Of a stretch of DNA of 64,000 nucleotides, positions 25,594-37,180 are shown piece after piece; within the stretch, counting starts at the first letter, position 1; the number at the start of each line of letters is the position of its first letter. Origin of the DNA: Bromus sterilis (lineage: Eukaryota; Streptophyta; Magnoliopsida; Poales; Poaceae); NCBI GenBank assembly GCA_950022295.1, contig OX465595.1, positions 122,142,270 to 122,206,269 on the forward strand, given 5' to 3'. The notes under the pieces were generated by a model. The model was not told where the DNA came from and searched no databases. It saw nothing but the letters and a program-made list of their open reading frames with translations. Made by a program: the position numbers and the translations under genes.

Positions 25594-27271
25594 TGATGGT
25601 ACGAACTAACGCCCCCTCATTGGTTACCCAAAGTGGAAGGTTGAGATGTAGACAGCAGCAAGTTTCCCTTAGCAAGATGCTAAGGTTTAGTATCGAACCA
25701 GTAGGACTCCAAGATCGACAAGTAGGTGGCAAGGAAACAACGGCACCGGTTTAAGACAAAAGTTGCTTCCTTGACCTGGACCTGCACAAACAGCAAATAA
25801 CTTTGCTTCCCAACGAGTACAGAGAAGTTGTCAATTCCTCCGGCCTTGTTGTTTACAAAGGATAAAACGCACGGGATAATGATGATAGTGATAGCAACTG
25901 AAAAGTAAATATTGAAACTAAATTGATAGCGGGTGTAACAGTAATGGAAATATGGACCGGGGTCCTATGATGTTCACTAGTGATGTCTCTCTCCCAAAAG
26001 AAGATAAAATAGCCATGTGAGGTAAACAAATTACAGCTGGGCAATTGACAGGATTATGTGCACAAACCAATGCTAATTATGCTATAAATAAAGGAAGAGG
26101 CTCAAAAGCATGGGCGGTACGCTAAGACAAGTAGACCGAAATCCATCTACATCTACCAACTAATCATCCACCTTGAGATATCTATCCAGAACATCTCGCT
26201 GGTATTAAGTTGCGAATCCCACCCAAAGTGTAAGCTCAAAGCAACGGACAACTGCATTAAAGAACTTTGCGTAAAGTAAACAATCCTTGCACCCGCAAGT
26301 ACAAGCACCGTTGTTTTCCCCCTTGTGGCAACAGCACATCCCCTAGACTCATGTTTGTGTCACTCAAGCTAGTCATCGGGGGGCATGAACCCACAATCAT
26401 GCATAACGCTCCCTCTTGGAGTCACGATCCATCACTTGGCCCAAGTAATAAAAAGCAACGACGAACATGCAATAATTACTCTAGAACATAAATATAAAAG
26501 AGGAGAATCAAATATATTACTCAAACACAATCTGAACATAATCTCATAATCCATCGGATCCCAGCAAACTCAGCATAGCAACAGCAGAAAGATTACATAT
26601 GTGCCTTGATCATGTAGGGCAGCTCACGAGGTCTAATCCATGAAGAACAAAGAGGGGAGGAGAACATAACATAGCTACTGATCTTAGACCCATGGTCCAA
26701 GGTGGACTACTCATGGTTCATCCGGGGAGCATCCATGGTGGTGGAGAAGCTCCCGGAGGTGGTTCCTCCCTCCGGCAGGGTGTCGGGAAGAGTTCTTCTG
26801 GTGCTCCCGATCTTGGAAGCGCGGCGGCGGAGAAACAGAGGAGAGATCGCGAAAAAGGGTTCCCGTCATGGGGGTTTCTCGTCACGAGGAATAAATAGGC
26901 GAAGGGGGCAGCCAGGGGGCCACCAGGGGTCCAGGCGGCCCCTGGAGCGGCCCCACCCTAGGGCGCGCCGGGAGGGCGCCTGGGGCCCTGGTGGGTCCCC
27001 TCTGCCCTCCCCCCCCCCCTCGGTGATTACCGAAGCTTCTTCTACGCTGATTTTTTATTGGATTTTTTCTGAATTTTTGGAGCACTTTTAATATGGGGGA
27101 AACCTGAAATAGAAAAACAGCAGAAAATAGGAACTGGCACTAGGGTGCACTGAGTTAATAGGTTAGTCCAAATATGATCAAAAGTGTATGGAAGTTCATC
27201 AATATCTTAGCAATATCACACAAAAGAGGCATGGAGCAAGCAGAATATATAGATACGTTTTGGACGTATCA
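25594..27271 (-). repeat. 5' LTR of A
   Basis: 1678 bases from TGATGGTACG to GGACGTATCA on the plus strand. It is the partner of 21218-22886 and one of six copies of this LTR family in the window (A left, A right, B, C, D, E). Confidence 0.92.
26888..26899 (-). promoter_or_regulatory. TATA-like promoter element of the A-family LTR
   Basis: An A/T-rich GGAATAAATAGG (sense CCTATTTATTCC) stands in a G/C-rich stretch. The same element recurs at about 22509, 31577, 35891 and 48169 in the other family copies, each time just before the conserved leader sequence. This suits a U3/R promoter. Confidence 0.5.
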
Positions 27272-29912
27272 CGTGGCTGGCCGGTGAAGCAAAAGCAAAT
27301 CCAAATACACCGTCCGGACGAAGAAGACACCACTTCCCGGCGCAGACCGCGGTACTGCTGACGTCTGAAGAGCTTTCGGACAAACTACGATGCAGGGGAG
27401 CCCATAACTCCTTATCCCACGTGAAGGTAGTGCGTACATACCAACGGGCCTCTCAAGTCATCCACCGAACCAGTTAGCATTTTAATTAACCTGTGTGACA
27501 ACCGTTATCATTGCCTCGACTTAACTGACCCGCGAACAACGACAACAGTCAGGACCACCAGTACATCGGTGCCTGCCCTGTCGTCCCACCAAGTCTCTGC
27601 GGTTACCAACAAGGTGAACCGACTCCTTACCTTATCTCGCGTGTGCTCTTGGTAGGGGATATCTGGGGATGAGAATGGCTCTGCTTGCCTGGAAGCTCGA
27701 CGGTAGGGGTACGGTCGTCGACGAAGTAGTCGTACTCGGTGGTGTCATCGGCGGCAGCAACGGAGTCTACCGGAGAATAAGGGGGGAGAAACAGTAAATA
27801 CACAACAATAATAGCAATAGAAAGCTATGACATAGCAGATACAAAGCAACGGGGCTCGAATGAAGTGTTCGGTGATTTGCTCGGAGCAGGAATTTATCCG
27901 GGGTTGACTCATCAGTATCGGTTGACTACCGGACCGATGATCCAGAGGGGGAAGGTTCCATGTCTGCAGTGTTAAATACATCTGACAGACATGTGGATAG
28001 TGCATCCGTGATTGTTGATGCATTCCGAACAACTTTTATGTTCAGAACAAATCCATCCGGAAAGTTTTACCGGTACCGGGTAATTACCGGGCAGACGATC
28101 CGAAGGGGGGAAGTCTCGGGTTCGATACGTTAGAGGGGTGCGGTGGGTATGCGGGTAGCGTATCTTTATTCGTGGCATTTTTCTGAGCAACTTTCATGTA
28201 TAAAGTTTTTCTATCAGAGCTACGGTTTAAAAGATATTGAATTTCTAATATTTAATCATTTTATAAATATTTCTGGAATTTCTTTTATTATTAAAATCAA
28301 CATTATCCAAAATAGTGTACTGACATGGGGGACCCACATGTCATACACTGTACTCTAATAAATAATTTTAATTTATTTAAACAGGGGCGGGCCCACTGGT
28401 CAGTGACACATGTTATTAATAACAGGGGTTTATTTCTTTAAACTTAATCAAAGGTCCTAGGGCCCACTTGTCATTTTCTATTAGTGGAGAGGTTAGTCCA
28501 TGCTAATTAACCAGTAATTAGGTGGGGGGTTAGCGGGTATTTAGTCTGGTGGCTTGAGCCAGCCCACGCCAGCGGCGAGCCGAGCCCGGCGGGGAGGAGC
28601 AGGGGCCACGGCAGGGGCGCAATCACCACGGGCGAGGGCGGATGCACGGCGAGGACTCGACCGCAAGAGGGCGCACAAGGGAGCGGGGCGCGTGGCCACG
28701 GCGACGGCCTGCTCGCGGCCATGGCAAGCTCAGCTACACCCGAGCATGGGCACAGCGGGGAAAGGCCATGGGTGGGCGGGTACGCGGGGGGGGGCGAGGT
28801 GTCCCAGGGCGTGGCCATGGGTGCCCAAAGCGCGTCAGGCGCGGGGCAGAGGCGCGGTGAGCGCGTGCCACGGCCATGGAGACACGGCGGCGACCGGAGG
28901 GCGATGGGGAGGAGCTACGGAGTCAGATCGAAGGGGGTTTCAAGGGGGTTCGATGCGGCAGCTCACAGTGATGCTCGTAGGCGAGGGTTTGAGGCGCGGG
29001 GCAGCATGTAGTCGAGGTAATCGACGGCGTCATGCGCCGTGGCCGAGGTTGAGTATGTGCACGATTTGCCCGCTGCTGTGGAGTCGATCTCGATCTCGTG
29101 GCGCAGGAGGACGAAGACATCCATGGCGAGGGTCTTGGAAACTACGGGGCGGACGAAGGGGGTCGTTGGCCATGGCGTTCACGCCGGCGCGGCGTCGCGG
29201 CACCCACGGGCGAGCGGCGATAGAGGCAGAGGGGGGGCAAGGGGAATGAACACGAGGCGGCTAGGGTTTCGGGGTCACGGGGGTTCCAGGGCTACTTAGC
29301 TCATCGGTCAGCCGTGGGATGGCGTCCACGGCGACGGCAATGGCCGTGGAGCCGCGGGATGGCCTCCACGCCACCAGGGTCAACAGGGGAGGGGGTAGAG
29401 GAAGAGGGGGCGGGCTGGGCCCTGGGTGGGCTTCGCCCCGGGAGACTGATAGGCTATTCCCTTTTTATCTTCTTTTTTTCTTTTCTGTTTTCTTTTTTTA
29501 TTTATTTGGCTATTGTTTCATTTTTGTAAAATGTGAAACATGTACCAAAATTAGTGATGAACTTTATAATAGTGCCACAAAAAGTTTTGTGCCCATATAA
29601 AATCAATTACATTTTTGTTTTATTTAAAAGGGGTCAAATGTTGTTGTTTTGATATTGTTTTGATTTGATTAAAATAGTAAAACATTTTAATAAAATCCTA
29701 TTTCATTATTAATACGACCTAATGATTATTAGAAATTTTATAAAACTGGTTCCATCATTTTTTGTTGAACATTAATGACCACTTTGTTTTGGAATTTTTT
29801 ATTGGGTTGAATTTTGGAACAAGCCATGGTCAAGGTGATCATCACATGCCTAATCATGGTGACATAGCAACAGTAAAAGTGATTACTGTTGTGTGACACC
29901 CGGGGTGTTACA
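27272..29912 (-). repeat. T2 LTR, second part
   Basis: Starts with the right CGTGG (27272-27276) and continues with sequence matching about 59690-63104 of the T3 LTR, ending TGTTACA. It lacks a block of roughly 540 bases that T3 has at about 60070-60610. A G/C-rich stretch at 28540-29450 produces long open frames by composition only; none looks like a known protein. Confidence 0.86.
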
Positions 29913-30300
29913 TATCTCCAACATATCTTTCTTGTTGGGCTTAAGTTCCTCTACCTTCCTCAAGTCTAGAGCATACATCCTCTTTTCAATAGTAGTAAGT
30001 CAATCTATAACAGTATCAAAACTACGGTCATAAACAAAATAACTAGATAGACCATGTAAAATATCAAGATCTCTAGCTTCATCACACTCTAAGAAGTCTC
30101 CTTCAGCTATAATGTCAAGAGAGTGTTTACACCACTTAAAAGACAATGGTAGAAATTTGTAAGCACGGTTTTCATAGGTATTCAAGGCATAATTCTTCTA
30201 TGTGCTTTAGAAATTCTGTCCCATGCCTTCTTCATATTATCTTCATCCATTTGATGGAAATCTAGAACTTCCGATTCCCTCAAAGCACCAAGTCCTAACA
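29913..30300 (-). pseudogene. Gag-like fragment of B
   Basis: Read on the minus strand this segment encodes, in two frames joined by a slip near 30190, a helix-rich stretch with motifs such as DNMKKAWDRISKAHRR and GLSSYFVYDRSFDTVID. The tryptophan-containing pattern resembles the retrotransposon gag region of Athila-type elements, and its position just after the leader fits gag. Unlike A, B therefore seems to derive from a gag-bearing member of the family. It is truncated by T2. Confidence 0.5.
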
Positions 30301-30488
30301 TGCTTAACTAAACAAGAAGGACTACTAAAAGCAAGGTAAATAATTTTCTTGTGGTTTTTGATAAAGGAAACTAAAGCAAGAACTGAAAGGTAAACTAACA
30401 AGACTAAAAAGAAAAGGTAAAAGATAGTGTGCAACTCCCATATCTTGAAGATTTGAGTCCACGGAAACAACGCCAGAAATTTGCTTCA

Positions 30489-31949
30489 TGCGCTAGAGAT
30501 GATAATGGATTCTCGCCCTTCGTTGGTTACCCCAAGTGGAAGGTGAGATGTAGGATAGCAGAAAATTTCCCCTAACTTAGAGGTTAGGGTTTGTCTCCTG
30601 TAGGACTCCGAAAGTTACAAGTAGGTGGTAAAGTGAACAATAGCGCCGAGGTTGATTACTTCACCTAGACCTGCACAAACAACAAGTAACTTTGCTCCCA
30701 ACGAAGTTCAGAGAGGTTGCCAATCTCTCCGCCTTGTTGTTTACAAAGGATCAAACACAAGAGATAATAGTAGTGATAATTGCAACTGGAAAGTAAAAGC
30801 AATAAGTAAATTGAGGGTGTAAATAGTGGTGGAAATATGGACCGGGGTCCCATGATGTTCACTAGTGATGTCTCTCTCCCAAAAGACGATAAAACTGCTA
30901 TGTGAGGTAAACAAATCACAGCTGGGCAATTGACAGGATTATGGGCGCAAACCAATGCTAACTATGCTACAAAGCAAGGAAGAGGCTCCAAAGCATGGGC
31001 AGTACACCAAAATAAGTAGACCGAAATCCATCTACATCTATTATTAATCATCCACCTTGAGATATCTATCCAGAACATCTCGCTGGTATTAAGTTGCGAG
31101 CCCCACCGAAAGTGTAAACCCAAAGCAACCGACAACTGCATTAAAAGAAATTTGCGTAAAGTAAACAATCATTGCAACCGTGGTTACAAGCACCGTTGTT
31201 TTCCCCCTTGTGACAACTCAATCACAATCTGAACATAGTCTCATAAAACATCAGATCCCAGCAAACTCAGCATAGCAACAACAGACAGAATTACATATGT
31301 GCCTTGATCATGTAGGGCAGCTCACTAGGTCTAATCCATGAAGAACAAAGAGGGGAGGAGAACATCACATAGCTACTGATCATGGACCCATGGTCTAAGG
31401 TGGACTACTCATGGATCATCCGGGAAGTGTCCATGGTGGTGGAGAAGCTCACGGAGGTCAATCCTCCCTCCGGTAGGGTGCCGGGAAGAGGTCTCCTGGC
31501 GCTCCCGATCTTGGAAGCGCGGAGGCGGCGGAACAGAGGTGAGATCGCAAAAAGGGTTCTGTCTTCGGAGGTTTCGGGACGAAGGAAATATATAGGCGAA
31601 GGGGGGCAACCAGGGGTCTAGGCGCCCCCCTGGCGCGGCCCCACCGTAGCGCGCGCCGGGAGGGCGCCTGGGGCCCTGGTGGGTCCCCTCCGGCCCCCTT
31701 TGGGACTCTGGAAGGTTCCCGTACGTTGATTTTTATTGAATTTTTCCGGAATTTTTGAAGCATTTTTAATATGGAGGAAACCTGAAATAAAAAGACGGCA
31801 GAAAATAGGAACTGGCACTGGGGTGCACTGAGTTAATAGGTTAGTCCAAATATGATCAAAAGTGTATGAAAGTGTATCTAAAACATTGCAATATCACACA
31901 AAACATGCACGGAGCAAGCAGAAATTATAGATATATTTGGGACGTTTCT
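30489..31949 (-). repeat. 5' LTR of B
   Basis: Homologous to both LTRs of A from CGTTGGTTACC onward. It ends GGGACGTTTCT where A has GGACGTATCA, so the sense start is mutated. The inner boundary is placed at TG 30489 by its distance from the primer site; TG at 30500 is also possible. About 200 bases shorter than A. Confidence 0.85.
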
Positions 31950-32484
31950 GTTGCACCTATTCTCTCCTAAGTTTGTCATAATGTAATGGTATCCCAAGAT
32001 ATTTGATGGAAAAAATTTCTCAATCACACCCAAAGATGTCCAGAAAATTAGAAACATCCTCATGTTGCATACCCATAGGGATCAACTCACTCTTAGAGTA
32101 CTTAATCATCATACTAGAGACATACTTAACATAGGACATAAGCCATTTGAGGTTAATTGATTTTTCCTGGTTGGTTTCTACAAAAGGATGATGTCATTTG
32201 CATATGAAGGAAGATGGTAGCCATAGGAATGTGTATAGGGAAATTCAACCAATCACATTATTGAGGCATGCTTTAGAAAGCCTCTTCGTCAGTACATATA
32301 CAACTAAATTGAATATGAGGGGAGGATAGTGGGTCCCCTTTTCTCAACCCTTTACTAGTAGTGAAGAAACCACCTTCCACCCCATTAATTCTGAACTCCA
32401 ACTAACCCTCCATGGGTGATCATCCTAATCTATCAGTTACCAAATTCCTCTTCTCTAATATTTCTAGGAGGAAATGCATGTTAT
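31950..32484 (-). pseudogene. LINE reverse transcriptase remnant, part 1
   Basis: The minus strand shows the non-LTR RT signatures GLRKGDPLS (about 32322-32350) and YANDIILL (32181-32204, the YADD catalytic box with one Asp to Asn change), followed by a KSELIPMG motif, in the correct order and spacing. Several stops and frame slips make it non-functional. It is interrupted on the right by a solo LTR and ends on the left at element B. Confidence 0.85.
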
Positions 32485-34610
32485 TGATACGTCCAAAATT
32501 CATCACTATTTTACATCATAATTTACCTCTATTCATTGATATATGTCATATTATGATGATGTTATTATAGTGTTTTGTCTTGTTTTACACAGTTTACAAC
32601 TTTCCAGTGCCGAAATAGTAGACGCAGGAATCAGCGGGGAAAAGTGCACGTAGAGTGGCCATATTAGCACATCTCCAAATGACCTGAAATTCACGGGGAG
32701 GAACTTTCTAAAGATATGATGATGACTGACCGAAGGGCACCCGGAGGGGGCCACCAGGGCTCCAGGCGCCTAGGCCGCGCCACCTGGCCGCCTAGGGGGT
32801 GGGTCCCACCTCCGGTGTCCCCCTTTGGCCTATATGACCCTCGTGACCTAAAAACCCGAGAACAAGAAGAGTTTCTGGAGTTCCGCCGCCGCTCCGTGGC
32901 GTAAACCTACAGAGAAGAAAAGAGCTTTCCGGCGGGCAGGTTCCGTCGGGGAGAACTCTCCCGGATGGTACTACCTTTCCCACGGTACTGCCGAGGGTCA
33001 CTACCGTGCCCACTACCGTAGAGTCCAGTGGGATTTCGGTAGTGGGTGTGGTACTGGCCCATGGTACTACCGTGGTGCGGTACTACCGTACCCGGCACGG
33101 TACTACCACCCCGCGGTACTACCGAGGGCCAGTGTCGTGCCCCACTACTGCGAGTCTAGTGGGACTCCGGTAGTGGGTGCGGTACTGGCCCGCGATACTA
33201 CCGTACCGGGAGCGGTACTACCGCCCCGCGGTACTACCGAGCCCCAGTGTCGTGCCCACTACCGCAGAGTCTAGTGGGATTCCGGTAGTGGGTGCGGTAC
33301 TGGGCCACGGTACTACCGCGGCGAGGAACTATCGCTCCTAGAGTGGTACTACCGACCTGGCAGAGCCAGGGAGCCAAACTCCACCATGACAAGGTCCTCC
33401 ACGACGCGATGGAAAATATGTGGGTGCAGAGAGTGTGAAAGTGTGATGATTCCACCCACCATTCCATAGAGGATCCCCTCTTAATAGTATGGTTTTCCTA
33501 TGACTTAATTTACCAAAAGGAATTCGAAAGGAAAACTCTGTCTTCACGCTCCAATAACCGAGGGGAAAATAACCGTCTTGTTCCATGAATATAATTATCT
33601 GAAATGCTCATCGCACACGGTTAATCCGCAAATGCATTGTCACCAATCACTAAAACCAATCGAAGGGAAATATGCCCTATCACCATATTCATCCCATCTC
33701 ATCTCACCATTGCAATCCAAGTTGTAACTTGCACTATTCATCCCCTCTACTTTACCGGTGTTGATTACTCTTTTGTGGTGAATGTTATTAAGTTTTGTTG
33801 GAGAATTATTGTTATGACCAGATTGTTTATCATATTTTATCACCTCTGATCATGATCTCTTTTATGTCTTGTGAGTAGTTCCATTAGTTCTTGAGGACAT
33901 GGGAGAAGTCTAGTTGTTAGTAGTCATATGATGTTGAAGTAATATGTGTTGTTTGATATTTAAGTTGTGGTGTTATTCTTCTAGTGGTGTTATGTGAGCG
34001 TCGACTACATAACACTTCGCCTTTTAAGGACCTAGGGGAATACATTATGTATAAAGTATGCTTATGGTGGGTTGCCGGAGTAACAGAAACCTGAACCCCA
34101 GTTCGCACACTTTTGCACGAGGGAGTGTTGGATCCTAAAGTTTATTGCTATGGTTAGGCTTTGCCTTAATTTCTCTCTTGTATTTGTGAATGCTTGCAAG
34201 AGGTTTAATCATAAGAGTGTACTTATATTAGTCTAGAATGTGCACTAGCATAGGTCCACCCACACAACACTTATCAACACAAAACATAGTACTATACGGA
34301 ATATGACGAAAGCACATGACTACCTCTCTCGTGTGTCCTCAAGAACGCTATAGTCTTCATAAGTTTGATCCCTTGACTTATCCTTTGTGTTCAAAAGGAT
34401 TGGGCCACTTGCTGCACCTCAGCACCATTTACTTTATTTGCTTTTATTTCCTTGTCGCTTGTACTAGAAAACCCATAAAAAGCTACCTTTCAGTGCTTGT
34501 AGTTATTCCTATCTCAAGATCACTTTTCAATACCTTCTACTCCTCGTTGGGTTCGACATTCTTACTTATTGAAAAGGCTACGATAGATCCCCTATACTTG
34601 TGGGTCATCA
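32485..34610 (+). repeat. Solo LTR (Gypsy, Athila-like) with GTTAT duplication
   Basis: Begins TGATACGTCC and ends GGGTCATCA, 2126 bases, flanked by GTTAT at 32480-32484 and 34611-34615. LINE sequence resumes on the far side, so only one LTR is present. This is the product of recombination between the two LTRs of a full element. It is a different LTR family from A-E. Confidence 0.9.
32980..33355 (+). repeat. Minisatellite inside the solo LTR
   Basis: Three tandem units begin at about 32983, 33114 and 33229 (periods near 131 and 115 bases). Each has CGGTACTRCCGAG, then a GTCGTGCCCACTAC segment, an AGTGGGATTCCGGTAGTGGG segment, and further GGTACTACCG motifs. GGTAGT and ACTACC occur on both strands within a unit, so each can fold back on itself. 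Confidence 0.82.
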
Positions 34611-34615
34611 GTTAT

Positions 34616-34775
34616 CCTTTTAAAAAGCTTTTTCATAGTCTAGCTTAAGCACTATACCTGGTTTACTATATTGATGGGTAGAGTGAAGGGCTTCACGAGC
34701 AGTAACCACACTCTCCAAAATGTATCTACCTTTGAGAAAGGCGGCTTGATTGCTAGCTCAAACTGATCTAGGTTG
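34616..34775 (-). pseudogene. LINE reverse transcriptase remnant, part 2
   Basis: The minus strand reads AAFLKGRYILESVV and then LKLDYEKAF, the conserved N-terminal RT motifs of plant LINEs, with the LDYEKAF box at about 34622-34651. It belongs upstream of 31950-32484 in the same gene; the solo LTR separates them. The left flank of the whole nest is therefore this LINE. Confidence 0.85.
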
Positions 34776-35523
34776 AAGTGTAACTACTCATTTTGATATG
34801 TATTTATGTGAGGTTTTCAAGAGAAATATCATATGCACTGAGTTCTTCATCATAAGACAGAGATAAAGTTCTTGTGGTCACTAATAGAAAAATCAGACGT
34901 TGAGTCAAATTTACTTGTTTGTTAAGTAAACTTTCCATTGATTAGAAAATCCAGTCGTTAGACACGTGTCGAGATGTTCGTTATGAGAGATAAGGGTTTG
35001 GTTGGTCATTTCACCCTCGGGGTTACTCTCCAATAAATACCTACCCCTCCCTCCATTTATGGTGGCTGCTCCATTCGAATTCCGACACAAGATTTATTAG
35101 CAACCCCCTCTGAGAGAATTCTTCAGGAGAAATGAAATAACCCCAGAGAGAAAACCCAAAGCCTAGTTTTCCATCGTTACATAGAAAGTCACTGAGACTT
35201 AGGTCGATATTGGTCTGGCCTTACTATCTTGAGAGTTGCAAGCTCTCTAGACGGTTATGCGTCAAGTATCCCAGCAACCGAGAAGATTGTGATTTGTGAG
35301 AACATAGTTTGTGATCTACCACGAGTGAAGATCGACTCAAGTTCGAGGACCAGTTGAGAGAAAAGGACGTAGATAATTTTTCTTCTTTGTTCAATCACAA
35401 ATCTCTCCAACCAGACGTAGCTCTTTGTAGAAAGTGAAATTCTCTACCAAACATTGTTGTGTCACGCTCGTTCTACGGTTACTTCTCTGCACTACATTTC
35501 TTTCAATATTCTATATGAGTTGT
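34776..35523. other. Unclassified segment X, left part
   Basis: No long frame. It is continuous with 37181-38015 once the solo LTR between them is removed. A CACTA-like terminus occurs at 34879, and a promoter-like CCAATAAATACC at about 35030 precedes a C-rich stretch. It may be part of a DNA transposon or an unrecognised LTR. Confidence 0.4.
34879..34894 (+). repeat. Possible CACTA transposon terminus
   Basis: CACTAATAGAAAAATC resembles the terminal inverted repeat of Triticeae CACTA elements, which typically open CACTASTAGAAAA. A related motif, ATTAGAAAATCCAGTCGTTAGAC, lies about 60 bases downstream like a subterminal repeat. No matching right end was found. Confidence 0.35.
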
Positions 35524-37175
35524 TGATACCTCCCAAACGTATCTATATTTTATTCTTCCTCCATGCATGTTTTGTGTGATATTGCTATGATCTAGATACA
35601 CTTTCATACACTTTTGATCATATTTGGACCAACTTATTAACTCAGTGCACCACAGTGCCAGTTCCTATTTTCTTCTGTTTTTCTATTTTAGGTTTTCCCC
35701 ATATTAAAAGTGCTCCAAAAATTCGGGAAAGATCAGATAAAAATCAGCGTACAGGAACCTTCCGGAATCACCTGGGTGGGGCCAGAGGGCCACCACCAGA
35801 GACCCAGGCGTCCACCTGGCGCAGCCTAGGGTCTGGCCGCGGCGGGGGGCGCCTGGATCCCTGGTGGCCCCCCTGGCTGTCCCCCTTCGCCTATTTATTC
35901 CTTGTGACGCGAAACCTCCAAAGACAGAACCCTTTTTCGCGATCTCACCTCTGTTCCGCCACCGCCGCGCTTCCAAGATCGGGAGCGCCAGCAGACTTCT
36001 TCCCGGCACCCTGCCGGAGGGAGGATTGACCTCCGGGAGTTTCCCCTCCACCATGGACGCTTCCCGGATGTGTCGTGAGTAGTTTCCCTTGGACCATGGG
36101 TCCATGATCAGTAGCTATGTGATGTTCTCCTCCCCTCTTTGTTATTCATGGTTTAGTCCTCATGAGCTGCCCTACATGATCGAGGCACATATGTAATTTT
36201 CTGTTGTTGCTATGACTGAGTTTGCTGGGATCTGATGGATTATGAGATTATGTTCAGATTGTGATTGAGTAATATATTTGGTTCTTATCTTTCATATTTT
36301 TGTTCCTAAGTAATTCTTGCATGTTCTCCATTGTTGTTTATTGCTTTGGCCAAGTAGTAGGTAGTGACTCCAAGAGGGAACGTTATGCTCGATTGTGAGT
36401 TCATGCCCCCCGATGATACGCTTCAGTGACAGAAACATGAGTCTAGGGGATGTGCTATTGACACAAGGGGGAAACAACGGTGCTTGTAACCGCGGTTGCA
36501 AGGATTGTTTACTTTACGCAAAGTGCTTTTTAATGCAGTTGTCTGTTGCTTTGGGTTTACACTTTGGGTGGGGCTCGCAACTTAATACCAGCGAGATGTT
36601 CTAGATAGATATCTCAAGGTGGATAATTAGTAGTAGATGTAGTTGGATTTCGGTCAACTTATTTTGGCGTACTGCCCATGCTTTTGAGCCTCGTCCTTTC
36701 TTTGTAGCATAGTTAGCATTGCGGTGTGTTTTTAATCCTGTCAATTGCCCAGTTGTAATTTGTTTACCTCGCATAGCAGTTTTATCGTCTTTTGGGAGAG
36801 AGACATCACTAGTGAACATCACAGGACCCCGGTCCATATTCTCATCATTGTTTACACGCTCTTTTACTTTCCTCGTTTTACTTTCCAGCTGATATCATTA
36901 TCATTATCCCTTGCGTTTGATCCTTTGTAAACAACAAGGCCGGAGAGATTGACAACCTCTCTGTACTCGTTGGGAGAAAAGTTATTTGTGTCGTGTGCAG
37001 GTCCAGGTACAGCTAGTGATTCTTTTCATATGGCGCATCACTTGCCGAACCACCTACTTATCATCTCCAGAGTCCTACTAGATTGAACTCAACCTCGGTA
37101 TCTTCACCGAGGGAAATTTGCCGCTATCCTACATCTGACCTTGCACTTGGGGTAACCAACAAGGAGGGAGTATCA
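35524..37175 (+). repeat. Solo LTR C (A-family), GTTGT duplication
   Basis: Begins TGATACCTCCCAAACG and ends GGGAGTATCA, 1652 bases, in the opposite orientation to A. GTTGT stands at 35519-35523 and 37176-37180. No interior sequence or primer site is present. Confidence 0.92.
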
Positions 37176-37180
37176 GTTGT

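Larger units (their letters stand above)
21218..27271 (-). mobile_element. Athila-like Gypsy element A, complete but non-autonomous
   Basis: Two LTRs (21218-22886 and 25594-27271) bound a 2.7 kb interior, and the whole 6054-base unit is flanked by a perfect duplication CGTGG at 21213-21217 and 27272-27276. A tRNA-Asp-type primer site next to the right LTR sets the minus orientation. In sense the LTR opens TGATACGTCCAAAACG, like the Sabrina/WHAM/Fatima-type Triticeae families. The interior has no gag, protease, RT or integrase; its only long frame is the 415-residue ORF at 24173-25420. Movement must have relied on enzymes supplied by another element. Confidence 0.93.
19222..29912 (-). mobile_element. 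Tekay-like Gypsy element T2, minus strand, 5' LTR and leader only in view
   Basis: A leader with primer site (19222-20161) adjoins an LTR that starts TGTGATGCC at 20162 and ends GTGTTACA at 29912. This LTR is split by the Athila-like element A. The uninterrupted LTR of T3 (58702-63104) matches both halves in order, which proves the split. The rest of T2 lies upstream of the window, beyond C1 and T1. It was inserted in the interior of Athila-like element B. Confidence 0.85.
29913..31949 (-). mobile_element. Athila-like element B, partial
   Basis: A full-length LTR (30489-31949) with an interior fragment on its left (29913-30488). The decayed primer site (30454-30476) matches that of A, and the leader next to it matches the A leader almost base for base. 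The interior is cut at 29912 by T2. B in turn appears to sit in the LINE remnant that resumes at 31950. Confidence 0.82.

Noticed and set aside
28475..28490. TTTTCTATTAGTGG as a possible right end of the CACTA-like terminus at 34879
   Set aside because: It lies in the T2 LTR, on the wrong side and outside segment X, so the resemblance is chance.
28554..29249. Open frame of 231 codons in a G/C-rich stretch
   Set aside because: Lies within the T2 LTR, is rich in Arg, Gly and Ala as composition predicts, overlaps open frames in other phases, and is not kept in the matching T3 LTR.
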